DNA of 64,000 nt, from NCBI GenBank assembly GCA_034190875.2, contig JAXDRA010000625.1, forward strand, positions 39,814 through 103,813. Reading direction: 5' to 3'. Positions within the stretch are counted from its first letter, which is position 1. Each line of letters begins with the position of its first letter. The translations under genes and the position numbers were made by a program. The notes beneath the pieces were generated by a model. It saw nothing but the letters and a program-made list of their open reading frames with translations, searched no databases and had not been told where the DNA came from. Of this stretch, positions 13,222 through 26,371 are shown piece by piece. Origin of the DNA: Urechis unicinctus (taxonomy: Eukaryota; Annelida; Polychaeta; Xenopneusta; Urechidae).

Positions 13222-15270
13222 AACGATGATGTCAGTGTAGCGAACTCTAAATACAGCTGACTGAGATGTCAATGTAGTGAAATCAATATACTGCGGACGA
13301 TGACGTCAGATTAGCGAACTCTCTATACAGCTGACTGAGATGTCAATGTAAACTCTATATACAGCGGACGATGATGTCCGTGTAGTGAACATTTTATACA
13401 GTGCACGGTGATGTCAGTGTAGCGAACTCTATATACAACTGACTGAGATGTCAATGAAGTGAACTCTATATACAGCGGAGATGATGATGATGTCAGTGTA
13501 GTGAACTCTATATACAGCGCACGATGATGTCAACGTAGTGAACTCTAGATACAGCGCACGATGATGTCGGCGTAGCGAACTTCATATACGGCTGACTGAG
13601 ATGTCAATATAGTGATCTCTATATACAGGGGACGATGATGTCGGCGTAGCTAACTTCATATACAGCTGACTGAGATGTCAATGTAGCGAATTCTATATTC
13701 AGCGGAAAATGATGTCAGTGTAGCGAAATCTATAAACAGCGGACGATGATTCTAGTGTATCGAACTTTATATACAGCTGACTGAGATGTCAATGAAGTGA
13801 ACTCTATATACAGCGGACGATGATATCAGTGTAGCGAACTCTATGTACAGCGGACGATGATTTCAACGTAGTGAAATCTATATACAGCTGACAGAGATGC
13901 TGCGCAGTGAACTCTATATACAGCGCATTATGATGTCAGTGTGGTGAACTCTACATATAGCGGACGATGATGTCAGTGTAGCGAACTCTATATACAACTG
14001 ACTGAAATGTCAATGTAGTGAACTCTATATACAGCGGACGATGATGTCAGTGTAGTGAACACTATATACAACTGACTGAGATGTCAATGAAGTGAACTCT
14101 ATATACAGCGGAGGATGATGTCAGTGTAGTGAACTCTATATACAGCGCACGATGATGTCAACGTAGTGAACTCTAGATACAGCGCACGATGATGTCGGCG
14201 TAGCGAACTTCATATACGGCTGACTGAGATGTCAGTATAGTGATGTCTATATATAGGGGACCATGATGTCGGCGTAGCGAACTTCATATACAGCTGACTG
14301 AAATGTCAATATAGCGAATTCTATATTCAGCGGAAGATGATGTCAGTGTAGCGAAATCTATAAACAGCAGACGATGATGCTAGTGTATCGAACTTTATAT
14401 ACAGCTGACTGAGATGTCAATGAAGTGAACTCTATATACAGCGGACGATGATGTCAGCGTAGCGAACTTTATATACAGCTGACTGAGATGTCAATGTAGT
14501 GAACTCTATATACAGCACACGATGATGTCAGTGTAGTGAACATTTTGTACAGCGCACGATGATGTCAGTGTAGCGAACTCTATATTCAGCGGACGATGAT
14601 GTCAATGTAGTGTACTCTATATACAGCTGACTGAGATGTCTGCGTAGTGAACTCTATATACAGCACACGATGATGTCAGTGTGGTGAACTCTACATAAAG
14701 CAGACAATGATGTCAGTGTAGCGAACTATATATACAACTGACTGAAATATCAACGTAGGGTACTCTATATACTGTCGACGATGATGTCAGTGTAGGGTAC
14801 TCGATCAACAGCGAACGATGATGTTAGTGTATCGAACTCGGCTGACTGAGATGTCAATATAGTATTCTCTATATACAGCGCACGATGATGTCGGCGTAGC
14901 GAACTTCATATACAGCTGACTGAGATGTCAATGTAGCGAATTCTATATTCAGCGGAAGATGATGTCAGTGTAGTGTAGTGAACATTATAAAAAGTGCACG
15001 ATGATGTCAGTGTAGCGAACTCTATGTACAGCGGACGATGATGTCAACGTAGTGTACTCTAAATACAGCTGACTGAGATGCTGCGTAGTGAACTCTATAT
15101 ACAGCGCATTATGATGTCAGTGTGGTGAACTCAACATATAGCGGACGATGATGTCATTGTAGCGAACTCTATATACGACTGACTAAAATGTCAATGTAGT
15201 GAACTCTATATACAGCGGACGATGATGTCCGTGTAGTGAACATTTTATACAGCGCACGATGATGTCAGTG

Positions 15271-15346
15271 AAAGACAAAAAATATTATTTTTCTTCGTAA
15301 TGAACTCTCATTCGATGCTGCTCCAATCTTAGGTACCGGGCGAAAC
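15271..15346. repeat. Block A, copy 4
   Basis: KpnI site at 15332-15337. TAATAACTCTC has become TAATGAACTCTC, moving towards the monomer word GTGAACTC. Confidence 0.83.
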
Positions 15347-15959
15347 ATGATGTCAGTGTAGCGAAATCTATAAACAGCGGACGATGATGCTAGTGTATCG
15401 AACTTTATATACAGCTGAGTGCGATATCAATGAAGTGAACTCTATATACAGCGGACGATGATATCAGTGTAGCGAACTCTATGTACAGAGGACGATGATG
15501 TCAACGTAGTGTACTCTATATACAGCTGACTGAGATGCTGCGCAGTGAACTCTATATACAGCCCATTATGATGTCAGTGTGGTGAACTCTACATATAGCG
15601 GACGATTATGTCAGCGTAGCGAACTACATAGACGGCTGACTGAGATGTCAATATAGGGATCTCTATATACTGCGCACGATGATGTCGGCGTAGCGAACTT
15701 CTATATACAGCTGACTGAGATGTCAATGTAGTGAACTCTATATACAGCGCACGATGATGTCAGTGTAGCGAAACTCTGTATGTACAGCGGACGATGATGT
15801 CAACGTAGTGTACTCTGTATACAGCTGATTGAGATGCTGCGTAGTGAACTATATATACAGCGCATTATGATGTCAGTGTGGTGAACTCTACATATAGCTG
15901 ACGATGATTTCAGTAAAGCGAACTCCATATACAACTGACTGAAATGTCATTGTAGTGAA

Positions 15960-18900
15960 CTCTATATATATACAGCGGACGATGATGTCGTCAGATTAGC
16001 GAACTTCATACAGCTGACTGAGATGTCAGTGTATTGATCTCTATATACAGGGGACGATGATGATGTAAATGTATTGAACTCTAAATACAGCGCACGATGA
16101 TGTCAATGTAGTGAACTTCATATACGGCTGACTGAGATGTCAGTGTAGTGATCTCTATATACAGGGGACGATGATGTAAATGTATTGAACTCTATATACA
16201 GCGCACGATGATGTCAGTGTAGCGAACTCTATATACAGCGGACGATGATGTCAATGTAGTGAACTCTATATACAGCTGACTGATGATGTCTGTGTAGTGA
16301 ACTCTATATACAGCTGACGATGATGTCAGTGTTGTAGTGAACTCTACATACAGCGGACGATGATGTCAGTGTAGCGAACTCTTATATACAGCTGACTGAT
16401 GATGTCAGTGTAGGTTGAACTCTATATACAGCGGACGATGATGTCAGTGTAGGGAACTCTATCAACAGCGCACGATGATGTCAGTGTATCGAACTCTATA
16501 TACAGCTGACTGAGATGTATGTCAGTAGTGAACTCTATATACAGCGCACGATGATGTCAGTGTAGCGAACTCTATATACACTGACTACAGCTGACTGAGA
16601 TGTCAATGTAGTGAAACTCTATATATACAGCGGACGATGATGTCAGTGTAGTAGTGAACTCTATATACAGCTGACGATGATGTCAGTGTAGCGAACTCTA
16701 TACAGCGGACGATGATGTCAACGTAGTGAACTCTATATACAGCTGACTGAGATGTCAGTGTAGTGAACTCTATATACAGCGGACGATGATGATGTCAGTA
16801 GTGAACTCAGTGTAGCGAACTCTATATACAGCGGACGATGATGTCAGTGTAGCGAACTCTATATATACAGCTGACTGAGATGTCAATGTAGTGAACTCTA
16901 TATACAGCGGACGATGATGTCAGTGTAGTGAACTTTATATACAGCGCACGATGATGTCAGTGTAGCGAACTTCTATATACTGACAGCTGACTGAGATGAT
17001 TCGATGTAGCGAACAATCTTATATACAGCGCGACGACGATGATGTCAGTGTAGCGAACTCTATATACAGCGGACGATGATGTCAGTGTATCGAACTTTAT
17101 ATACAGCTGACGATGATGTCAATGTAGTGTAGTGAACTCTATATACAGCGGACGATGATGTCAGTGTAGCGAACTCTATATACAGCGGACGATGATGTCA
17201 ACGTAGTGAACTCTATATACAGCTGACTGATGATGTCTGTGTAGTGAACTCTATATACAGCGCACGATGATGTCAGTGTAGTGAACTCTATATACAGCGA
17301 CGATGATGTCAGTGTAGCGAACTCTATATACAGCTGACTGATGATGTCAGTATGTAGTGAACTCTATATACAGCGGACGATGATGTCAGTGTAGCGAACT
17401 CTATATACAGCTGACGATGATGTCAATGTAGTGAACTCTATATACAGCGGACGATGATGTCAGTGTAGCGAACTCTATATACAGCGGACGATGATGTCAG
17501 TGTAGTGTACTCTCTATATACAGCTGACTGAGATGTCTGTGTAGTGAACTCTATATACAGCGACTGATGATGATGTCAGTGTAGTGAACTCTATATACAG
17601 CTGACGATGATGTCAGTGTAGCGAACTCTATATACAACTGACTGATGATGTCAATGTAGTGAACTCTATATACAGCGGACGATGATGTCAGTAGTGTAGC
17701 GAACTCTATATACAGCTGACGATGATGTCAGTGTAGTGAACTCTATATACAGCGGACGATGATGTCAGCGTAGTAGCGAACTCTATATACAGCGGACGAT
17801 GATGATGTCAGTGTAGTGAAAGTCTAACTCTATGATACAGCGGATATACGATGATGAATGTCAGTGTAGCGAACTCTATATACAGCGGACGATGATGATC
17901 ATGTCAGTGTAGTGACTCTCTATATACAGCTGACGATGATGTCAATGTAGCGAACTCTATATACAGCGGACTGACGATGATGTCAGTGTAGCGAAATCTC
18001 TATATACAGCGGACGATGATGTCAGTGTAGCGAACTCTATATATGATGTCAGTGTTATGATGTCAATGTAGTGTAGTGAACTCTATATACAGCGCACGAT
18101 GATGTCAGTGTAGCGAACTCTATATACAGCGGACTGATGATGATGTCAGTGTAGCGAACTCTATATACAGCTGACTGAGACGATCATGTTGTAGTGAACT
18201 CTATATACAGCGGACGATGATGTCAGTGTAGTGAACTCTATATACAGCGGACGATGATGTCAGTGTAGCGAACTCTATATACAACTGACTGAGATGTCAA
18301 TGTAGTGAACTCTATATACAGCGACGACGATGATGTCAGTGTAGCGAACTCTATATACAGCTGACTGATGATGTCAATGTAGTGAACTCTATATACAGCG
18401 GACGATGATGTCAGCGTAGCGAACTCTTATATACAGCTGCACTGATGATGTCAGTGTAGCGAACTCTATATAGCGGACGATGATGTCAGTGTAGCGAACT
18501 CTATATACAGCTGACTGAGATGTCAATGTAGTGAACTCTATATACAGCGGACGATGATGTCAGTGTAGCGAACTCTATATACAGCGGACGATGATGTCAA
18601 CGTAGTGAACTCTATATACAGCTGACTGAGATGTCTGCGTAGTGAACTCTATATACAGCGCATTATGATGTCAGTGTAGTGAACTCTACATACAGCGGAC
18701 GATGATGTCAGTGTAGCGAACTCTATATACAGCTGACTGATGATGTCAATGTAGTGACTCTCTATATACAGCGGACGATGATGTCAGTGTAGCGTAGTGA
18801 ACTCTATATACAGCTGACGATGATGTCAATGTAGCGAACTCTATATACAGCTGACGATGATGTCAGTGTAGCGAACTCTATATACAGCGGACGATGATGT

Positions 18901-20060
18901 CAACGTAGTGAACTCTATATACAGCTGACGATGATGTCAGTGTAGCGAACTTCTCTATAGCTGACAGATGATGATGATGTAGTGAATCTGAATCTATATA
19001 GCTGACGATGATGTCAGTGTAGCGAACTCTATATACAGCTGACGATGATGTCAGTGTAGTGAACTCTATATACAGCGGACGATGATGTCAGTGTAGCGAA
19101 CTCTATATACAGCTGACTGATGATGTCAATGTAGTGACTCTCTATATACAGTGACGATGATGTCAGTGTAGCGAACTCTATATACAGCGGACGATGATGT
19201 CAGTGTAGCGAACTCTATATACAGCTGACTGAGATGTCAGTGTAGTGAACTCTATATACAGCGACGATGATGTCAGTAGTGTAGTGAACTCTATATACAG
19301 CACGACGATGATGTCAGTGTAGCGAACTCTATATACAGCTGACTGAGATGTCAGTGTAGTGAACTCTATATATACAGCGGACGATGATGTCAGTGTAGCG
19401 AACTCTATATACAGCGGACTGATGATGTCAGTGTAGCGAACTCTATATACACAGCTGACTGATGATGTCTGTGTAGCGAAATCTATATACAGCGCACGAT
19501 GATGTCAGTGTAGCGAACTCTATATACAGCTGACGATGATGTCAATGTAGTGAACTCTATATACAGCGGACGATGATGTCAGTGTAGTGAACTCTATATA
19601 CAGCGGACGATGATGTGAAACTATATACTCGGATATAACTGACGATGATGTCAGATGTAGCGCGTAACGAACTCTATATACAGCTGACTGAGATGTCAGT
19701 GTAGTGAAACTCTATATACAGCGGACGATGATGTCAGTAGCGAACTTCATATACAGCTGACTGAGATGTCAATGTAGCGAACTCTATATACAGCTGACTG
19801 ATGATGTCAGTGTGTAGCGAAATATATAAAGTGTAGCGGACGATGATGTCAGTGTAGCGAACTCTATATACAGCTGACTGATGATGTCAATGTAGTGAAC
19901 TCTATATACAGCGGACGATGATGTCAGTGTAGCGAACTCTATATACAGCGGACGATGATGATGTCAACGTAGTGAAACTCTATATACAGCTGACTGAGAT
20001 GTCTGCGTAGTGAACTCTATATACAGCGCATTATGATGTCAGTGTGGTGAACTCTACATA
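15960..20060. repeat. Disordered, generic-monomer zone
   Basis: Almost every monomer is the generic GATGATGTCAGTGTAGCG or GTAGTGAACTC type. Markers such as ATTTTATACAG, AGATTAGCG, GTCGGCG and block B are missing. Irregular joins occur near 17820-17870, 18030-18065, 18945-18995 and 19605-19670. The zone could be strongly homogenised array or poor consensus. Confidence 0.75.
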
Positions 20061-21378
20061 TAGCGGACGATGATGTCAGTGTAGCGAACTCTATATACAA
20101 CTGACTGAAATGTCAATGTAGTGAACTCTATATACAGCGGACGATGATGTCAGTGTAGTGAACTATATATACAGCTGACTGAGATGTCAATGAAGTGAAC
20201 TCTATATACAGCGGAGGATGATGTCAGTGTAGTGAACTCTATATACAGCGCACGATGATGTCAACGTAGTGAACTCTAGATACAGCGCACGATGATGTCG
20301 GCGTAGCGAACTTCATATACGGCTGACTGAGATGTCAGTATAGTGATCTCTATATACAGGGGACGATGATGTCGGCGTAGCGAACTTCATATACAGCTGA
20401 CTGAGATGTCAATGTAGCGAATTCTATATTCAGCGGAAAATGATGTCAGTGTAGCGAAATCTATAAACAGCGGACGATGATGCTAGTGTATCGAACTTTA
20501 TATACAGCTGACTGAGATGTCAATGAAGTGAACTCTATATACAGCGGACGATGATGTCAGCGTAGCGAACTCTATATACAGCTGACTGAGATGTCAATGT
20601 AGTGAACTCTATATACAGCACACGATGATGTCAGTGTAGTGAACATTTTGTACAGCGCACGATGATGTCAGTGTAGCGAACTCTATATTCAGCGGACGAT
20701 GATGTCAATGTAGTGTACTCTATATACAGCTGACTGAGATGTCTGCGTAGTGAACTCTATATACAGCACACGATGATGTCAGTGTAGTGTGGTGAACTCT
20801 ACATAAAGCAGACGATGATGTCAGTGTAGCGAACTCTATATACAGCTGACTGAAATATCAACGTAGGGTACTCTATATACAGTCGACGATGATGTCAGTG
20901 TAGGGTACTCGATCAACAGCGAACGATGATGTTAGTGTATCGAACTCGGCTGACTGAGATGTCAATATAGTATTCTCTATATACAGCGCACGATGATGTC
21001 GGCGTAGCGAACTTCATATACAGCTGACTGAGATGTCAATGTAGCGAATTCTATATTCAGCGGAAGATGATGTCAGTGTAGTGTAGTGAACATTATAAAA
21101 AGTGCACGATGATGTCAGTGTAGCGAACTCTATGTACAGCGGACGATGATGTCAACGTAGTGTACTCTATATACAGCTGACTGAGATGCTGCGTAGTGAA
21201 CTCTATATACAGCGCATTATGATGTCAGTGTGGTGAACTCAACATATAGCGGACGATGATGTCATTGTAGCGAACTCTATATACGACTGACTGAAATGTC
21301 AATGTAGTGAACTCTATATACAGCGGACGATGATGTCCGTGTAGTGAACATTTTATACAGCGCACGATGATGTCAGTG

Positions 21379-21454
21379 AAAGACAAAAATATTTTTTTTC
21401 TTCGTAATGAACTGTCATTCGATGCTGCTCCAATCTTAAGGTTCAGGGCGAAAC
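21379..21454. repeat. Block A, copy 5
   Basis: Full length with TAATGAACTGTC, and GGTTCAGGG in place of the KpnI word. Confidence 0.83.
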
Positions 21455-23096
21455 ATGATGTCAGTGTAGCGAAATCTATAAACAGCGGACGATGATGCTA
21501 GTGTATCGAACTTTATATACAGCTGAGTGCGATGTCAATGAAGTGAACTCTATATACAGCGGACGATGATGTCAGTGTAGCGAACTCTATGTACAGAGGA
21601 CGATGATGTCAACGTAGTGTACTCTATATACAGCTGACTGAGATGCTGCGCAGTGAACTCTATATATACAGCGCATTATGATGTCAGTGTGGTGAACTCT
21701 ACATATAGCGGACGATGATGTCAGCGTAGCGAACTACATACTGAAACGGCTGACTGATGATGTCAATGTAGTGAACTCTATATACGATGATGCGCACGAT
21801 GATGTCAGTGTAGCGAACTCTCATATACAGCTGACTGAGATGTCAATGTAGTGAACTCTATATACAGCGCACGATGATGTCAGTGTAGCGAAACTCTATA
21901 TACAGCGGACGATGATGTCAACGTAGTGAACTCTATATACAGCTGATTGAGATGCTGCGTAGTGAACTATATATACAGCGCATTATGATGTCAGTGTAGT
22001 GAACTCTACATATAGCTGACGATGATGTCAGTGTAGCGAACTCTATATACAACTGACTGAGATGTCATGTAGTGAACTCTATATACAGCGGACGATGATG
22101 TCAGTGTAGCGAACTCTATATACAGCTGACTGATGATGTCAGTGTAGTGATCTCTATATACAGGGGACGATGATGTAAATGTAGTGAACTCTATATACAG
22201 CGCACGATGATGTCAATGTAGCGAACTTCTATATACAGCTGACTGATGATGTCAACGTAGTGAACTCTATATACAGGGGACGATGATGTCAATGTAGTGA
22301 ACTCTATATACAGCGCACGATGATGTCAGTGTAGCGAAACTCTATATACAGCGGACGATGATGTCAATGTAGTGAACTCTATATACAGCTGACTGAGATG
22401 TCTGCGTAGTGAACTCTATATACAGCACACGATGATGTCAGTGTAGTGAACTCTACTACATACAGCAGACGATGATGTCAGTGTAGCGAACTATATATAC
22501 AGCTGACTGAAATATCAACGTAGGGTACTCTATATACAGCGACGATGATGTCAGTGTAGGGTACTCGATCAACAGCGAACGATGATGTTAGTGTATCGAA
22601 CTCGGCTGACTGAGATGTCAATATAGTATCTCTCTATATACAGCGCACGATGATGTCGGCGTAGCGAACTTCATATACAGCTGACTGAGATGTCAATGTA
22701 GCGAATTCTATATTCAGCGGAAGATGAATGTCAGTGTAGTGTAGTGAACATTATAAAAAGTGCACGATGATGTCAGTGTAGCGAACTCTATGTACAGCGG
22801 ACGATGATGTCAACGTAGTGTACTCTATATACAGCTGACTGAGATGCTGCGTAGTGAACTCTATATACAGCGCATTATGATGTCAGTGTGGTGAACTCAA
22901 CATATAGCGGACGATGATGTCATTGTAGCGAACTCTATATACGACTGACTGAAATGTCAATGTAGTGAACTCTATATACAGCGGACGATGATGTCAGTGT
23001 AGTGAACATTTTATACAGCGCACGATGATGTCAGTGAAAGACAAAAAATATATTTTTCGACGTAATAACTCTCATTCGATGCTGCTCCAATCTTAT
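21455..23096. repeat. Higher-order unit 5 (1.64-kb short form)
   Basis: Starts like a full unit, but at about 22330, in the monomer that normally precedes block B, it jumps to the late part of the unit (GATGTCTGCG monomers). It then carries C cassette 22559-22766 and a shortened block A (23037-23096). Block B and the 628-bp-spaced sub-repeats are missing. Confidence 0.78.
23037..23096. repeat. Block A, copy 6 (right end lost)
   Basis: Runs from AAAGAC to CCAATCTTA, then passes straight into TACAGCGGACGATG. The GGTACCGGGCGAAAC end is replaced by array sequence. Confidence 0.8.
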
Positions 23097-24006
23097 ACAG
23101 CGGACGATGATGTCAGTGTAGCGAACTCTATAAACAGCGGACGATGATGTCTAGTGTATCGAACTTTATATACAGCTGACTGCGATGTCAATGTAGTGAA
23201 CTCTATATACAGCGGACGATGATATCAGTGTAGCGAACTCTATGTACAGAGGACGATGATGTCAACGTCGTGTACTCTATATACAGCTGACTGAGATGCT
23301 GCGCAGTGAACTCTATATACAGCGCATTATGATGTCAGTGTGTGGTGAACTCTACATATAGCGGACGATGATGTCAGCGTAGCGAACTCTATATACAGCT
23401 GACTGAGATGTCAATGTAGGATCTCTATATACAGCGCACGATGATGTCAGTCGCGTAGCGAACTTCATATACAGCTGACTGAGATGTCAATGTAGTGAAC
23501 TCTATATACAGCGCACGATGATGTCAGTGTAGCGAAACTCTATGTACAGCGGACGATGATGTCAACGTAGTGTACTCTATATACAGCTGATTGAGATGCT
23601 GCGTAGTGAACTATATATACAGCGCACTGATGATGTCAGTGTGGTGAACTCTACATATAGCTGACGATGATGTCAGTAAAGCGAACTCCATATACAACTG
23701 ACTGAAATGTCATTGTAGTGAACTCTATATACATACAGCGGACGATGATGTCAGTGTAGCGAACTTCATATACAGCTGACTGAGATGATGTCAGTATATT
23801 GATCTCTATATACAGGGGACGACGATGATGTCAATGTAGTGAACTCTAAATACAGCGCACGATGATGTCAATGTAGTGAACTTCATATACAGCTGACTGA
23901 GATGTCAGTGTAGTGATCTCTATATACAGCGGGACGATGATGTCAATGTATTGAACTCTATATACAGCGCACGATGATGTCAGTGTAGCGAACTCTATAT
24001 ACAGCT

Positions 24007-24234
24007 GACTGAGATGTCATGCAAAAGTACTTTTTGCATAGACGCGGACGATATGTGTCAGTGTAGCGAAATCTACATACAACTGACGATGATGATGTCT
24101 GCGTAGCAGCGGTTTACCTAGTGGACTATGATGGCAGTGTACCTGAATTCTTCATACAGCAGACTTTATGTCTGTGTAGAGAAGTCTATTTACACGGATG
24201 ATTATGATGTGGGTAGCGAACTCTATATACTGCA
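24007..24234. repeat. Block B, copy 6 (short form, partly rewritten)
   Basis: Begins with the generic GACTGAGATGTCA; GCGGACGATATG and GATGATGATGTC replace older words. GTAGAGAAGTC stands for GTTGAGCAGTC. Confidence 0.75.
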
Positions 24235-26294
24235 AACGATGATGTCAGTGTAGCGAACTCTATATACAGCTGACTGAGATGTCAATGTAGTGAAATCTAT
24301 ATACAGCGGACGATGATGTCAGTGTAGCGAACTCTATATACAGCTGACTGAGATGTCAATGTAGTAAACTCTATATACAGCGGACGATGATGTCAGTGTA
24401 GTGAACTTTTATACAGTGCACGATGATGTCAGTGTAGCGAACTCTATATACAACTGACTGACTGAGATGTCAATGAAGTGAACTCTATATACAGCGGAGG
24501 ATGATGTCAGTGTAGTGAACTCTATATACAGCGCACGATGATGTCAACGTAGTGAACTCTAGATACAGCGCACGATGATGTCGGCGTAGCGAACTTCATA
24601 TACGGCTGACTGAGATGTCAATATAGTGATCTCTATATACAGGGGACGATGATGTCGGCGTAGCGAACTTCATATACAGCTGACTGAGATGTCAATGTAG
24701 CGAATTCTATATTCAGCGGAAATGATGATGTCAGTGTAGCGAAATCTATAAACAGCGGACGATGATTCTAGTGTATCGAACTTTATATACAGCTGACTGA
24801 GATGTCAATGAAGTGAACTCTATATACAGCGGACGATGATATCAGTGTAGCGAACTCTATGTACAGCGGACGATGATTTCAACGTAGTGAACTCTCTATA
24901 TACAGCTGACAGATGATGCTGCGCAGTGAACTCTATATACAGCGCATTATGATGTCAGTGTGGTGAACTCTACATATATACGATGATGTCAGTGTGTAGC
25001 GAACTCTATATACAACTGACTGAAATGTCAATGTAGTGAACTCTATATACAGCGGACGATGATGTCAGTGTAGTGAACACTATATACAACTGACTGAGAT
25101 GTCAATGTAGTGAACTCTATATACAGCGGAGGATGATGTCAGTGTAGTGAACTCTATATACAGCGCACGATGATGTCAGTGTAGTGAACTCTAGATACAG
25201 CGCACGATGATGTCAGCGTAGCGAACTTCATATACGGCTGACTGAGATGTCAGTATAGTGATGATCTATATATATAGGGGACGATGATGTCGGCGTAGCG
25301 AACTTCATATACAGCTGACTGAAATGTCAATATAGCGAATTCTATATTCAGCGGAAATGATGTCAGTGTAGCGAAATCTATAAACAGCAGACGATGATGC
25401 TAGTGTATCGAACTTTATATACAGCTGACTGAGATGTCAATGAAGTGAACTCTATATACAGCGGACGATGATGTCAGCGTAGCGAACTCTATATACAGCT
25501 GACTGAGATGTCAATGTAGTGAACTCTATATACAGCACACGATGATGTCAGTGTAGTGAACATTTTATACAGCGCACGATGATGTCAGTGTAGCGAACTC
25601 TATATATTGAGCGGACGATGATGTCAATGTAGTGTACTCTATATACAGCTGACTGAGATGTCTGCGTAGTGAACTCTATATACAGCACACGATGATGTCA
25701 GTGTGGTGAACTCTACATAAAGCAGACAATGATGTCAGTGTAGCGAACTATATATACAACTGACTGAAATATCAACGTAGGGTACTCTATATATACTGTC
25801 GACGATGATGTCAGTGTAGGGTACTCGATCAACAGCGAACGATGATGTTAGTGTATCGAACTCGGCTGACTGAGATGTCAATATAGTATTCTCTATATAC
25901 AGCGCACGATGATGTCGGCGTAGCGAACTTCATATACAGCTGACTGAGATGTCAATGTAGCGAATTCTATATTCAGCGGAAGATGATGTCAGTGTAGTGT
26001 AGTGAACATTATAAAAAGTGCACGATGATGTCAGTGTAGCGAACTCTATGTACAGCGGACGATGATGTCAACGTAGTGTACTCTATATACAGCTGACTGA
26101 GATGCTGCGTAGTGAACTCTATATACAGCGCATTATGATGTCAGTGTGGTGAACTCAACATATAGCGGACGATGATGTCATTGTAGCGAACTCTATATAC
26201 GACTGACTAAAATGTCAATGTAGTGAACTCTATATACAGCGGACGATGATGTCCGTGTAGTGAACATTTTATACAGCGCACGATGATGTCAGTG

Positions 26295-26371
26295 AAAGAC
26301 AAAAAATATTTTTTTTTCTTCGTAATAACTCTCATTCGATGCTGCTCCAATCTTAAGGTACCGGGCGAAAC
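26295..26371. repeat. Block A, copy 7
   Basis: Intact; KpnI site at 26357-26362. Confidence 0.85.

Larger units (their letters stand above)
12112..15346. repeat. Higher-order unit 3 (3.24 kb)
   Basis: Third near-identical copy: B block 13001-13221, C cassette 14795-15000, block A 15271-15346. An expanded GATGATGATGATG run lies near 13480, and GTGTGTGG near 12350. Confidence 0.88.
15347..21454. repeat. Higher-order unit 4 (6.1 kb, disordered centre, no block B)
   Basis: The first 600 bp and the last 1.4 kb follow the usual unit; C cassette 20903-21108 and block A 21379-21454 are intact. Between about 15960 and 20060 the diagnostic subtype variants are gone and generic monomers fill the space. 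Block B is absent although its expected place falls inside this zone. The length is almost twice that of units 1-3. Confidence 0.75.
23097..26371. repeat. Higher-order unit 6 (3.28 kb)
   Basis: Full-order unit with a partly rewritten B block (24007-24234), C cassette 25819-26024 and block A 26295-26371. It carries a TATTGAGCGG variant near 25605 that is shared with the junction in unit 7. Confidence 0.82.

Noticed and set aside
15960-20060. A separate satellite family in the generic zone
   Set aside because: The words are the same as in the rest of the array; only the order of subtypes is lost.
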